DNA of 64,000 bases from Dokdonia pacifica (GTDB taxonomy: Bacteria > Bacteroidota > Bacteroidia > Flavobacteriales > Flavobacteriaceae): the NCBI RefSeq assembly GCF_900188275.1, contig NZ_FZNY01000001.1, forward strand, positions 558,001 to 622,000, written 5' to 3'. A program made the position numbers and the translations under genes. The notes beneath the pieces were generated by a model that worked only from the letters and a program-made list of their open reading frames with translations, was not told where the DNA came from and did no database searches. Positions 46,200 to 54,754 of this stretch are shown piece by piece (positions within the stretch are counted from its first letter, which is position 1; each line of letters starts with the position of its first letter).

Positions 46200-47618
46200 A
46201 TGAAATATTTGCTTTTTATGCTTTCGCGAAAGCGTATACTCACCCTTTTATTACTTATAACAATAACTATAAGTTGTAGCGACGAAGAGGCTGACTTACC
46301 AACAACTGTGGTTACAGATTCAGAAACAGACGATCCAGATGTTGATAACGAAACAGCATCTATCACCTTGGATTTTACAAGAGTGTATGGCGGTAGTGAA
46401 GATGATACATTTCATGATGTAACTGCAACTAATGATGGAGGTTTTATTGCGCTTGGATATTCGCAAAGTATAGATGGTGATATAACAGATAATACAAACC
46501 AAGTAAATATGTACTGGCTTGTAAAAACAGATAGTGAAGGGGCTATTCAATGGTCAAAAACCTATGGAGGTACAGATGATGATCGTGGTGAAGAAGTCAT
46601 ACAAACTTCAGATGGAGGGTATGCGATGATAGGATATAGTAGAAGTAGTGATGGTGATGTTAGTACTAACGAAGGATTTCAAGACCACTGGGTTGTAAAA
46701 TTAGATGCGCAAGGAGAAATCCAATGGGAAAAAAGTTATGGATTCCCTGGTTCCGATCAAGCTTTTTCAATTATACAAACTTCAGATGGAGGTTATTTTA
46801 CGTCAGGGTTTTTAGATGTAACCGCTTCTGGCGGTGATGGCAATGACTTTACAGTATCTGACGATAACGAAACAAGAGCCGTCTTACATGGGGTAGGTGA
46901 ATTTTGGGGACACAAATTAGATGCCAACGGGACTAAAGAATGGCGCCGTTACTTTGGAGGCACTAACAATGACAGAGCCTATGCAACCCTACAAGCCGAT
47001 GACGGAGGAATTCTTATGATAGGAGCTAGCGAAAGTAATGACTTTGATATCTCAAACTCAAAAGGAAGTTATGACTTCTGGATAGTTCGAATAGATGCTT
47101 CTGGCAATTTAGTGTGGGAACGCTCTTTTGGCGGATCAGAAATTGATATTGCATATGCCGCTACAAAAACACCAGACGGTAATTATGTAATTGCCGGAGA
47201 TACAAGAAGTAATGATGGCGATGTCACAGAATTTAATGGTAATGCCGATGTATGGGTAATTAAAATAAATGATCAAGGTACTTTACTTTGGGAAAAAACT
47301 TTAGGAGGAACAAGCTTTGATTCTGCTAGAGCTGTTGTTGCTACTACAAATGGAATTGCTATTACTGGATCATCCCGGAGTAATGATATAGATGTTACAA
47401 CTAATGGTGGTCAAAATGATATTTGGATTGCTTTATTAGATGACAATGGTGATTTACAAGATCAACGAGCCATAGGTGGAGATGGGATTGATTTTGGGTT
47501 AGGAATTGCCTCAAATAATCAAGGAGAGATCATTATAGCTGGAGAAACTCAGAGTAATACTGGAGAACTTACAAGTAATAATGGTTCTCTGGATGGTGTA
47601 TTAATAAAAATAAACTAA
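46200..47618 (+). CDS. Lipoprotein with about seven 55-residue propeller repeats
   Basis: I start at the ATG at 46200 (MKYLLFMLSRKR), giving 472 residues; the frame is open to 46146 but that overlaps the previous gene. The lipoprotein signal ends TISCSDEE (Cys near 26). About seven repeats follow, each of the form YGGSxxDxxxxVxxTxDGGFxxxGYSxSxDGDV...WxVKxDxxGxIxWxKx, suggesting a seven-bladed propeller. A palindrome at 46220-46233 encodes LSRKR, the basic n-region of the signal peptide. It is the third gene of the MbnP/MbnH-like operon, 16 bp after its neighbour. Confidence 0.83.
   Translation: MKYLLFMLSRKRILTLLLLITITISCSDEEADLPTTVVTDSETDDPDVDNETASITLDFTRVYGGSEDDTFHDVTATNDGGFIALGYSQSIDGDITDNTNQVNMYWLVKTDSEGAIQWSKTYGGTDDDRGEEVIQTSDGGYAMIGYSRSSDGDVSTNEGFQDHWVVKLDAQGEIQWEKSYGFPGSDQAFSIIQTSDGGYFTSGFLDVTASGGDGNDFTVSDDNETRAVLHGVGEFWGHKLDANGTKEWRRYFGGTNNDRAYATLQADDGGILMIGASESNDFDISNSKGSYDFWIVRIDASGNLVWERSFGGSEIDIAYAATKTPDGNYVIAGDTRSNDGDVTEFNGNADVWVIKINDQGTLLWEKTLGGTSFDSARAVVATTNGIAITGSSRSNDIDVTTNGGQNDIWIALLDDNGDLQDQRAIGGDGIDFGLGIASNNQGEIIIAGETQSNTGELTSNNGSLDGVLIKIN
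46220..46233. repeat. Iterated palindrome (14 bp) in a signal-peptide coding region
   Basis: GCTTTCGCGAAAGC followed by GTATA, read in the LSRKR frame. Confidence 0.94.
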
Positions 47619-47629
47619 GAAAAATTGAT

Positions 47630-48394
47630 ATGAGAAAGTATGTTGCACTTTTAGTAGGATTTGCTACCCTACTTACCGCATGTAATAATAATGATGAACC
47701 TGGTAGTATAGTTCAAGACCCTGGAAGTTTAAATCTAACATTTGAAAATGTTGTTATTGGAACCTCTATATCTATGAATCCTACTTCATACACAAATAGT
47801 AGCAATGAGACCTATACTATAAGTGAATTAAAGTATATTATCTCAAATATTACATTAATTAAATCAGATAATACAGAATACATCTATCCAGTAGAAGACA
47901 GTTATTTTTTAATTAATGAAGATGGAAGTAAGACTGCCAGCTTATCAGATATTCCAGCAGACACTTACAAAGGAATTAAATTTGGTTTTGGTGTTGATCC
48001 CACAAAGTACCCTATAGAATCTGGAACATTAAACTTTATTCCACTAGCAGAAGAAGCTGGCATGTTGTGGTCATGGTCTGCAGGGTATAAATTTTTAAAA
48101 TTTGAAGGCAATTATAGTAGTGCTACAGATCCTACTAATGAAACTCCGTTCCGATACCATGTGGGTAGTCATGGGGCAAATCTTGACAACTATAAAGAAA
48201 TAACACTGACTCTTAATGAGTTTCAAATAAGTAGCGAAAATACAGCTTCAAAAACCATACAATTTGATATCGCTAAAATTTTTGACGCAATACACACTTT
48301 ATCTTTAGAAGAAAAAGACGATATTCAGGTAGATCCTGTAAATGCACCAAAAATTGCAGAAAATATAAGTACCGCTTTTAGTATTTCAGAGTAA
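47630..48394 (+). CDS. MbnP-family putative copper-binding lipoprotein
   Basis: A 254-residue protein with a lipoprotein signal (Cys18, LLTAC). The MbnP-family core is visible: ISELKYIISNITL, the aromatic motif WSWSAGYKFLKFEG with Trp147 and Trp149, and FRYHVGSHG with His177 and His181. In the studied methanotroph pair, a partner diheme enzyme (MbnH) oxidises a tryptophan of MbnP to kynurenine and so forms a copper site. The stop overlaps the start of the MbnH-like gene by one base (TAATG), strongly implying a joint product. No methanobactin precursor is seen nearby. Confidence 0.83.
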   Translation: MRKYVALLVGFATLLTACNNNDEPGSIVQDPGSLNLTFENVVIGTSISMNPTSYTNSSNETYTISELKYIISNITLIKSDNTEYIYPVEDSYFLINEDGSKTASLSDIPADTYKGIKFGFGVDPTKYPIESGTLNFIPLAEEAGMLWSWSAGYKFLKFEGNYSSATDPTNETPFRYHVGSHGANLDNYKEITLTLNEFQISSENTASKTIQFDIAKIFDAIHTLSLEEKDDIQVDPVNAPKIAENISTAFSISE

Positions 48395-49464
48395 TGAAAA
48401 TAACGCACTATTTTATTCTTATCCTTCTTTGTTGGAGCTGTAGCTCAGAATCTGGTGATGCTGACACCATTGCAACAGATGATTCTCCTATGACGGTTAC
48501 AAATCCGTTATTAGACTTTACAGTACCTTCTAATTTTCCTGATGCCACGTATAGCATAATACAAAACCCACCTACAGAGAAGGGATTCGAATTAGGTAAA
48601 AAATTATTTTATGATGGGCAGTTAGCCTCCGATGGAGTGGTTTCTTGTGGGTTTTGCCATATTCAATCATTTGCATTTACACACCATACACATATTACCA
48701 GTCATGGTGTAGACGGACAGATCGGAACACGTAATGCACAGCCATTGCATAACCTAGCTTTTATGAATGAGTTTACATGGGATGGTGCCGCTACATTTTT
48801 AGACACACAACCTATTATTCCCATTACAGCAGAAGTAGAAATGAATGAAACGGTATCTAATGTGATTGCAAAATTAAATGCAGATGATGACTACCCTACT
48901 TTATTTGCTGAAGCTTTTGGATCTGAAGGTGTCAGTGCAGATAGAATGTTTAAAGCTTTATCCCAATTTATGGTGATGATGGTGAGTGCCAATTCTAAGT
49001 ATGACAAACTAGAACGAGGAGAAGCGGTCACTTTTACTGATGAAGAAAATGCTGGACGAGCTGTATTTGACACAAAATGTGCTTCTTGCCATGCGGGTAC
49101 TTTACAAACTGATCAATCTTATCGTAATAATGGGCTTCCAGTAGATCCTGAGTTCAATGACATAGGACGTGAACGTGTTACTGGGTTACCAAGTGATAAT
49201 CGCAAATTTAAAGTGCCTAGTTTACGCAATATAGAAATCACTTTCCCGTATATGCATGATGGGCGCTTAGGAACCCTTGAAGATGTCCTTGATTTTTATA
49301 CAGATGGTATGGAAGATAGCCCTACGCTAGACGATCAATTCAGGCGTCCAGATGGCACCTTAGGACTTGATATTACCCCTGAAGAAAAAGTACAACTTAT
49401 TGCTTTCTTAAAAACATTGACAGACAATGACTTTATAGAAGACAGACGCTTTGCTGAGTTTTAG
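48394..49464 (+). CDS. MbnH-like diheme cytochrome c peroxidase-family protein
   Basis: A 356-residue protein with a lipoprotein-type signal (LLCWSC). Heme sites are CGFCH (85-89) and CASCH (229-233), and further family stretches are NAQPLHNLAFMNEFTWDGA, FKVPSLRNIEITFPYMHDGRLGTLEDVLDFY. It is the last gene of the operon and translationally coupled to the MbnP-like gene. The expected role is long-range oxidative modification of its MbnP partner rather than peroxide detoxification. The stop lies in a 14-bp palindrome shared with the convergent gene. Confidence 0.85.
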   Translation: MKITHYFILILLCWSCSSESGDADTIATDDSPMTVTNPLLDFTVPSNFPDATYSIIQNPPTEKGFELGKKLFYDGQLASDGVVSCGFCHIQSFAFTHHTHITSHGVDGQIGTRNAQPLHNLAFMNEFTWDGAATFLDTQPIIPITAEVEMNETVSNVIAKLNADDDYPTLFAEAFGSEGVSADRMFKALSQFMVMMVSANSKYDKLERGEAVTFTDEENAGRAVFDTKCASCHAGTLQTDQSYRNNGLPVDPEFNDIGRERVTGLPSDNRKFKVPSLRNIEITFPYMHDGRLGTLEDVLDFYTDGMEDSPTLDDQFRRPDGTLGLDITPEEKVQLIAFLKTLTDNDFIEDRRFAEF

Positions 49465-49476
49465 AATAGCTATTCT
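49463..49476. repeat. 14-bp palindrome joining two convergent stop codons
   Basis: AGAATAGCTATTCT contains most of the TAG stop of the MbnH-like gene and all of the TAG stop of the leftward TPR gene, only 5 bp apart. Confidence 0.6.
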
Positions 49477-50315
49477 TCTAGACGCTTATCAATATCGCTT
49501 TTTAATCCCTGAGCAATGATATGCATTGGGTCTAATGCTACTGCTTTATCAATATGCTTTTTAGCGAGTGATAAACTATCCATTTTAAAATAGATATCTG
49601 CATACGTTGCATGAGGACCTGCAAGTGTAGTATCATTATGCATTGCCACAACCTCATCTGCATACGATAGCGCTGTATCATAATTGCCTATTGCTGCCTC
49701 TAAAGAAGCTAGATAGCTTTTAAAAAAAGCCACTTCTTCTATCTCTTCTTGAGAAGTCAAGACTTGTAATGAATCTATCGCTTGTTGTGCTCCGTATCTT
49801 GCATGTAACACCTCTATATATTCTGCTTTGATATAACTTTCATGTGGGTACTTGTGAACAAATGTTCTATAATTTTCTTCAGACAAGGCACGAAACTTTT
49901 TTACAATAGCTCCTGTCTTATCTGGAGATTGCGATCGTGCATTCATGATATCAATATTTAACAAATAGACATCTAGTAATAACCTTTGATCTTCCGTTAG
50001 TTTTTCTTTTTGAGTATCTAGAATTTCTTTAATTGCTATACGCTCTTCTAGATTTCCACTTATTCTTCCCACTAAACTTAATCCTACAAAAAAATTAGGA
50101 TCATGAGCATGTGCCTTACGAAATGACGTTTCTGACAACGTCCACTGTCCTTTATCCATGATATGTTCCCATCCTTTATGAAAGTAAAACAAAGCTGAGT
50201 CATTTTTTGTCCCATAATCAAATACTACTTGTTTCTTTTTAGAAGTACATGAATTTATAACACAACAAATACACACACTCAAAACAATTATAGATCGTAT
50301 ATTTCTTTTAAGCAT
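49470..50315 (-). CDS. TPR-containing putative lipoprotein
   Basis: A 281-residue protein with a lipoprotein-type signal (CVINSC, Cys near 22). The mature part is helical, with TPR-like pairs at the start (YFHKGWEHIMDKGQWTLSETSFRKAHAHDPNFF) and the end (LAGPHATYADIYFKMDSLSLAKKHIDKAVALDPMHIIA). It probably works as a scaffold in the envelope. It is convergent with the MbnH-like gene and not in that operon. The function is not recognised. Confidence 0.72.
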   Translation of the reverse strand: MLKRNIRSIIVLSVCICCVINSCTSKKKQVVFDYGTKNDSALFYFHKGWEHIMDKGQWTLSETSFRKAHAHDPNFFVGLSLVGRISGNLEERIAIKEILDTQKEKLTEDQRLLLDVYLLNIDIMNARSQSPDKTGAIVKKFRALSEENYRTFVHKYPHESYIKAEYIEVLHARYGAQQAIDSLQVLTSQEEIEEVAFFKSYLASLEAAIGNYDTALSYADEVVAMHNDTTLAGPHATYADIYFKMDSLSLAKKHIDKAVALDPMHIIAQGLKSDIDKRLEE

Positions 50316-50402
50316 TATATAAGGGTTTAATTGACTGGTGAAAGCAATATACTATAACAAAAAATAAGTTCTTAGATTCCTGTCACTATTTTAACTACAT
50401 TT

Positions 50403-50924
50403 ATGAAAAACAAAATAGATCATATGAAAAAAATTACATGCGTTATCATCTTAGCATTCATAGGAATGCAACTCATTGCTCAATCATTTGAAGTCCCTAA
50501 AAATGTAAATTTAGTGAAGGCAGAAGACTACAAACAATATGAAGAAGCTATTGTAAAAGGAACAGATTGGTTACTTAACACTCCTATAAATTCAGAACAA
50601 GCTAAACGAAAAGAGGTAAATGCTTTTCTGATGAAATGGATGACAGGAAGTCCAGATGTATCATTAGAAATGAATGCAGATGTACTCACTTTTATGGAAT
50701 GTCCAGATTGCCTAATGATGTTCTTAGCAGGTTGGACAAAACTTGCTATACAAAGTGATACAAAAGTTTCTAATGTAGAAGGATCTATTCAAGGGGTTAA
50801 AGATGTTATTGCGTTATATCAAAAAAACAAAGCATACATTGGAAAAAACAAAGCCATTGAAAAATACATTAAACTAGATAATAAAGGAAAATTAGAAACC
50901 TATCTTGCTTCAAAACTTAAGTAA
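50403..50924 (+). CDS. Small secreted protein of unknown family
   Basis: At most 173 residues; the ATG at 50424 (MKKITCVIILAFIG) may be the true start, giving 166. A signal peptide ends LIAQ. The mature protein is helical and charged, with a CPDC motif in the middle (FMECPDCLMMFLAGWTKLA) and Lys-rich ends. The two cysteines two residues apart could be redox-active or metal-binding, but I recognise no family. Its last 8 bp overlap the end of the convergent TauE gene. Confidence 0.65.
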   Translation: MKNKIDHMKKITCVIILAFIGMQLIAQSFEVPKNVNLVKAEDYKQYEEAIVKGTDWLLNTPINSEQAKRKEVNAFLMKWMTGSPDVSLEMNADVLTFMECPDCLMMFLAGWTKLAIQSDTKVSNVEGSIQGVKDVIALYQKNKAYIGKNKAIEKYIKLDNKGKLETYLASKLK

Positions 50925-51675
50925 AAAACAACTTTCCTATAGCAAGTATTAAAACAACAATAAGCACATAATACGCTACTTGATCTGCCCATTTGCTTTT
51001 ACTAGCAAATCGGGCAGTAAAATAGCCACCTATGGTTTGTCCTACAGCCATAATACCTCCTAGTTTCCAATCTATCAATCCTTGATAATGGAACAAAAAT
51101 ATAATCACCAAAGTATATAACGCAATCACAAATGATTTTAAGGCATTCCCTTCAATAATATTAAGACGCATTCCTAGCACCATAATAATCAAAAAGAATA
51201 CACCCATTCCCATCTGAATGAATCCTCCATAAAAACCTAATGCTAGTAACAAAGGCCAATATATATACCATTTAGGTTGAAAATCGGCGTCAGTTTTACG
51301 TAACCACCTTTTAGGCTTTACTAAGACGGCAATGAGCATAAAAACCATCATAAATCGAAATACCGATCTGAATTGCTCATTACTTACATTAAGCGCAAGA
51401 ATAGCACCCGCAATAGCTCCAATAAAAATGGGATACACATATTTTTTTGTGTTTGACAGATTGAGTTTTCCATTTTTGTAAAACACCCATGACGTAGCTG
51501 TGCATTGTGTAAAAACTCCTATACGATTGGTTCCATTGGCCATATTTGGCGTAAGCCCAAGTATTTCGGTTAAAATCGTTAAGGTAATAGCACTTCCATT
51601 ACCAGCGAGTGTATTAATGCCTCCAGCAAACATAGCGCCTACAATGGCTATTAGGTACAATTGAATATCTGTCAT
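50917..51675 (-). CDS. TauE/SafE-family sulfite/organosulfonate exporter-like permease
   Basis: I start at the ATG at 51675 (MTDIQLYLIAIVGAMFAGG), giving 252 residues; 30 extra codons upstream are open but lack the family pattern. It has about eight hydrophobic spans in two halves, with the family stretches GGINTLAGNGSAITLTIL and GGIMAVGQTIGGYFTARFASK. Substrates of most members are unknown. A decayed palindrome lies 33 bp upstream. Confidence 0.87.
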   Translation of the reverse strand: MTDIQLYLIAIVGAMFAGGINTLAGNGSAITLTILTEILGLTPNMANGTNRIGVFTQCTATSWVFYKNGKLNLSNTKKYVYPIFIGAIAGAILALNVSNEQFRSVFRFMMVFMLIAVLVKPKRWLRKTDADFQPKWYIYWPLLLALGFYGGFIQMGMGVFFLIIMVLGMRLNIIEGNALKSFVIALYTLVIIFLFHYQGLIDWKLGGIMAVGQTIGGYFTARFASKSKWADQVAYYVLIVVLILAIGKLFFT

Positions 51676-51707
51676 ACCCTTCAAAGATACTGTACAATCT
51701 AATAATG

Positions 51708-51719
51708 CTTTCACGAAAG
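51708..51719. repeat. Decayed iterated palindrome
   Basis: CTTTCACGAAAG, one substitution from the core, upstream of the TauE-like gene. Confidence 0.6.
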
Positions 51720-51767
51720 TGAAATTTATACAGATTATATCAAAATACGAAAGCTCAAAAAACAAAA

Positions 51768-51800
51768 AGACACCTTAAAAAAAAGTGCCTTTTCTATAGT
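51768..51800 (-). terminator. Probable terminator of the cadherin-like lipoprotein gene
   Basis: On the minus strand AAAAGGCACTT is followed by T8 and AAGGTGTCTTTTT, an imperfect stem with a T-tail. Confidence 0.55.
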
Positions 51801-51815
51801 GAGATAACATTGAGA

Positions 51816-52760
51816 TCAATCCCATTGTTTCAGAGGAGTCACCAATCCTTGTATCAAGATTTGAACATTATTTACACCGTTAGTCAAATCGCTACCATTC
51901 CCAAAACGAAAAAACATCTCGCTATTAAAGTTTTCTTTCCATCCCATAGAATATGGAGAATAGATTGCCAAGTAGGAATTACTAGCATTGGTTGCGACCG
52001 ATTCTGCTCTTACAAAATAGCGAAATCCAGCACTGTGAGGAGGTAACGGACCTCTTCCTATATATCCAGTAGTAGGGGAACCTTCTGAAACCTTAGGACG
52101 CACCTGTCCTTCAGCATTTCCATTCGTTCCATTAGTACTGTAATATTTGAAAGCAAAAAGATAACTTCCAAAAGGCATCGGAATATCAATATCATTTTTA
52201 ACCGTAATATCACCTGCGGTTTGAAGTATAGGAACAGGAGCATTAAAATCGGTATCAGAAACACCTACTTTAGATACTCCTGCGATACGAGCGGCTAATA
52301 CGTTGTATTCCTCTTCAGTTACTTCAATCCATCCTGAAGTATTCTCATAAGCAGTACGAGAGGTGGTAAGTAGTGTTTGAAGGTCGTCAGCATCAGTAAT
52401 GGATATATTTATATTAGAAAAGGTAGTCGCATCCCCATTTACAATAGAAATGGTTGCTGTTACACTTGTACGGGTTTCAAAATCAAAAGCAGCAGGATCA
52501 CTTACAAGCACTTGTCCAAAGCTATCTACACTTATAGCTCCCATGGGATCACTAGCACTCACAGAAAAAATAGTGCCATCACTTTCATTTACAGAAATAG
52601 CTCCTAAAACATCATTTTGAGCAGGATTTTCAGTAACAGTTGTGACTAGATCTGAAGCTTCAAGATTTAATGAATCTTGTTGATCATCTGAGCAGCTAAT
52701 TACGATACATAGTGGCACACACCATATAAAGGTCTTTAAAAATTTAAAATACATCTTCAT
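51816..52760 (-). CDS. Lipoprotein with a cadherin-like domain
   Basis: A 314-residue protein with a lipoprotein signal (CIVISC, Cys near 23). Residues about 38-125 look like one cadherin-like beta-sandwich (FSVSASDPMGAISVDSFGQVLVSDPAAFDFETRTSVTATISIVNG...NINISITDADD). The remaining 190 residues form an unassigned beta-rich domain. It is probably exposed at the cell surface for adhesion or binding. No partner gene is evident. Confidence 0.72.
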   Translation of the reverse strand: MKMYFKFLKTFIWCVPLCIVISCSDDQQDSLNLEASDLVTTVTENPAQNDVLGAISVNESDGTIFSVSASDPMGAISVDSFGQVLVSDPAAFDFETRTSVTATISIVNGDATTFSNINISITDADDLQTLLTTSRTAYENTSGWIEVTEEEYNVLAARIAGVSKVGVSDTDFNAPVPILQTAGDITVKNDIDIPMPFGSYLFAFKYYSTNGTNGNAEGQVRPKVSEGSPTTGYIGRGPLPPHSAGFRYFVRAESVATNASNSYLAIYSPYSMGWKENFNSEMFFRFGNGSDLTNGVNNVQILIQGLVTPLKQWD

Positions 52761-52947
52761 GAGAATTATGTTTTGTGGTTAAAATAATTCCTGTTTTGTG
52801 TACTGCTCCTATAAGAGCTGCAGTCACTTCTAGAGCAGCATCCACAAAACGGGTGTCAATCATTGACTTCACAAACGTATCTGGAATTTTTAAAGATGCA
52901 AAAAATGTATGGGGGACAAAGGTAGGACAGTCACCAAAGCCTTATTT

Positions 52948-54720
52948 TTAAAGGGATACCACGAGCGCCTCCAAAGACTCATTAGGTTGTATTTCTAGCT
53001 TTTTACGTAATCTCTGGCGTGCTTTTTTAACCCCTTCGGCAGAAATATTAAGCATATTTGCAATCTCTTTGGAGGTGAGATTCATCTTAAGTAATGCCAT
53101 AAGTCGGAGTTCATTTGGAGTCACACCTGGGTATTTTTCTTGAACTGTTTTGCTAAAATCGGTATGTACTTGTTCAAAATACTGAACAAAGGTGCTCCAA
53201 TTTTCTTCGTCTTTTAAATCAAAGTTTATTTTATTAATAATAGCTCTGGTATCGCAACCGCCTTGCAATTGTTCTACCTTGCCTTTAAGCTCGGCAAGGA
53301 TTTCATTTTTCTTAGCCAAGTGCAAGGTATGCGTGGTGAGTTCTTTGTTTTTATGATGCAATTCGGCATCGAGTTTTTGACGTTCGAGTGCTGTTCTTTT
53401 TACGCTTTCGCGAAAGCGTACCCAAAGCGCTCCCAATATTCCTAAAACAGCTAGTAATCCTGCTCCCAACAACCCTTTCTGTAATTTACTATTGGTTTCT
53501 TTTTCTTCAAGCAAAGCAATTTGCGCCTCTCTTTTTTCAGTTTCGTGAATCTCTTGCAACTTTTTTACTTCACGTTGTTTAGTGATCATATTCAAAGAGT
53601 CTACAAGTTCAGGAAACTTCTTCATGATCTCATAGGCTTTATCTTTTTGCCCACTTTTACCAAGGGCTACAGAGTATATTACGTGAGCTCCTAATACTTG
53701 CTCATCTAATACTTTTTTATCTTTTTCAAATAAATAAGCTTCATAGGCATAAGGGAGTGCCTCTTCTCCTCTTCCAGTTTCTATATACCCTTTTGCTAGC
53801 AATCGATTATTAAGACTAATAATGGTAGGGTCATAAATCTCTTTCACAGCTGCTAGGCATTCTTCATGAATAGGAATGCTTTTTTCATAGTTCCCTACTA
53901 TTGAATAGGCATTAGCCAATTGTGTTTTTGCGGTCCACTCAAGATTACGGCCTTCAAAAAAGGAAATTGCTTCTGGAAGTTTATCTATAACGGGTTGTAC
54001 ACTATCCATATGATTCATCGCCATACTCCAATTAATCAATGCTCTATAATAAAGTTCTTCTTGATCCTTTGAAGATTCGAGTGCATCTGCAAGTGTTTTT
54101 TTAGCTTCTTGAAAATCATAATTACTCAAATAGATATTCCCCATCGTAAAATCGATTCCTGCAACTTGCCTTTTTAATCCTGATTTTTGGGCATATCCTT
54201 TTGCCTCTGCCAATATTTCTAATGCTTCGGTAGAATTTCCCATTCTATGAAGCAAGTCTGCTTTTTGGATATACGCTTCAGTAATTGCCACATAATCCCC
54301 ACCAATAAATGCCCATTCTCTGGCTTTATCTATGGTAGGGATAATGCTATCTAGAGACCCTACACGTGCAAGGGCATAGGTTTTTTTTCGATATAATGCA
54401 GCTGTCACAATAGGATGATTATTTCCATTGGTTTGCTCAATCCCTTTTGTGAGATATGCTAAAAAATCTGGTAATTGCCCAAAGCGAGATATACTTACTC
54501 CTACTTCATGATAGGTCATTGCCAGTGTAGAATCTGGCAAGGTTGCTGCGAGTTCTAATGCTTGATCATAGGTTTTTAAACAATCTACCCCTTTTGATTT
54601 TAAGCATTCATCTCCCTGATCTATAAGAGATTTTAAATCGTCATCAAGTACTTTATAGTAATTCTGACCCCATAAAGAGACAGCACTTAACCAACAGAAA
54701 AGTATACATAGGGCTCGCAT
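52948..54720 (-). CDS. TPR-repeat transmembrane regulator with LuxR-type HTH
   Basis: A 590-residue protein with a signal peptide (1-18) and tandem TPRs over about 40-380 on the outer side. A coiled-coil segment precedes a single transmembrane helix (about 415-435, LLGAGLLAVLGILGALWV). A cytosolic coiled coil and a C-terminal LuxR-like HTH (about 530-588, TPNELRLMALLKMNLTSKEIANMLNISAEGVKKARQRLRKKL) complete it. This is a Bacteroidetes one-component architecture. It lies 34 bp downstream of the TonB receptor gene and is likely co-transcribed. A full palindrome just after the membrane helix encodes VRFRESV. Confidence 0.85.
   Translation of the reverse strand: MRALCILFCWLSAVSLWGQNYYKVLDDDLKSLIDQGDECLKSKGVDCLKTYDQALELAATLPDSTLAMTYHEVGVSISRFGQLPDFLAYLTKGIEQTNGNNHPIVTAALYRKKTYALARVGSLDSIIPTIDKAREWAFIGGDYVAITEAYIQKADLLHRMGNSTEALEILAEAKGYAQKSGLKRQVAGIDFTMGNIYLSNYDFQEAKKTLADALESSKDQEELYYRALINWSMAMNHMDSVQPVIDKLPEAISFFEGRNLEWTAKTQLANAYSIVGNYEKSIPIHEECLAAVKEIYDPTIISLNNRLLAKGYIETGRGEEALPYAYEAYLFEKDKKVLDEQVLGAHVIYSVALGKSGQKDKAYEIMKKFPELVDSLNMITKQREVKKLQEIHETEKREAQIALLEEKETNSKLQKGLLGAGLLAVLGILGALWVRFRESVKRTALERQKLDAELHHKNKELTTHTLHLAKKNEILAELKGKVEQLQGGCDTRAIINKINFDLKDEENWSTFVQYFEQVHTDFSKTVQEKYPGVTPNELRLMALLKMNLTSKEIANMLNISAEGVKKARQRLRKKLEIQPNESLEALVVSL
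53401..53420. repeat. Iterated palindrome, full 20-bp form, inside the TPR-LuxR gene
   Basis: A perfect TACGCTTTCGCGAAAGCGTA, the only copy read in the RFRES frame. It encodes the positively charged stop-transfer side of the membrane helix. Confidence 0.95.
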
Positions 54721-54754
54721 AAAAGAGTCTTTTTTACTCTTTAAATATAGCTAT

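Noticed and set aside
51810-52046. Open frame on the plus strand opposite the cadherin-like lipoprotein gene
   Set aside because: It is fully antisense to a better-supported gene with a signal peptide and domain structure, so it is a frame shadow.
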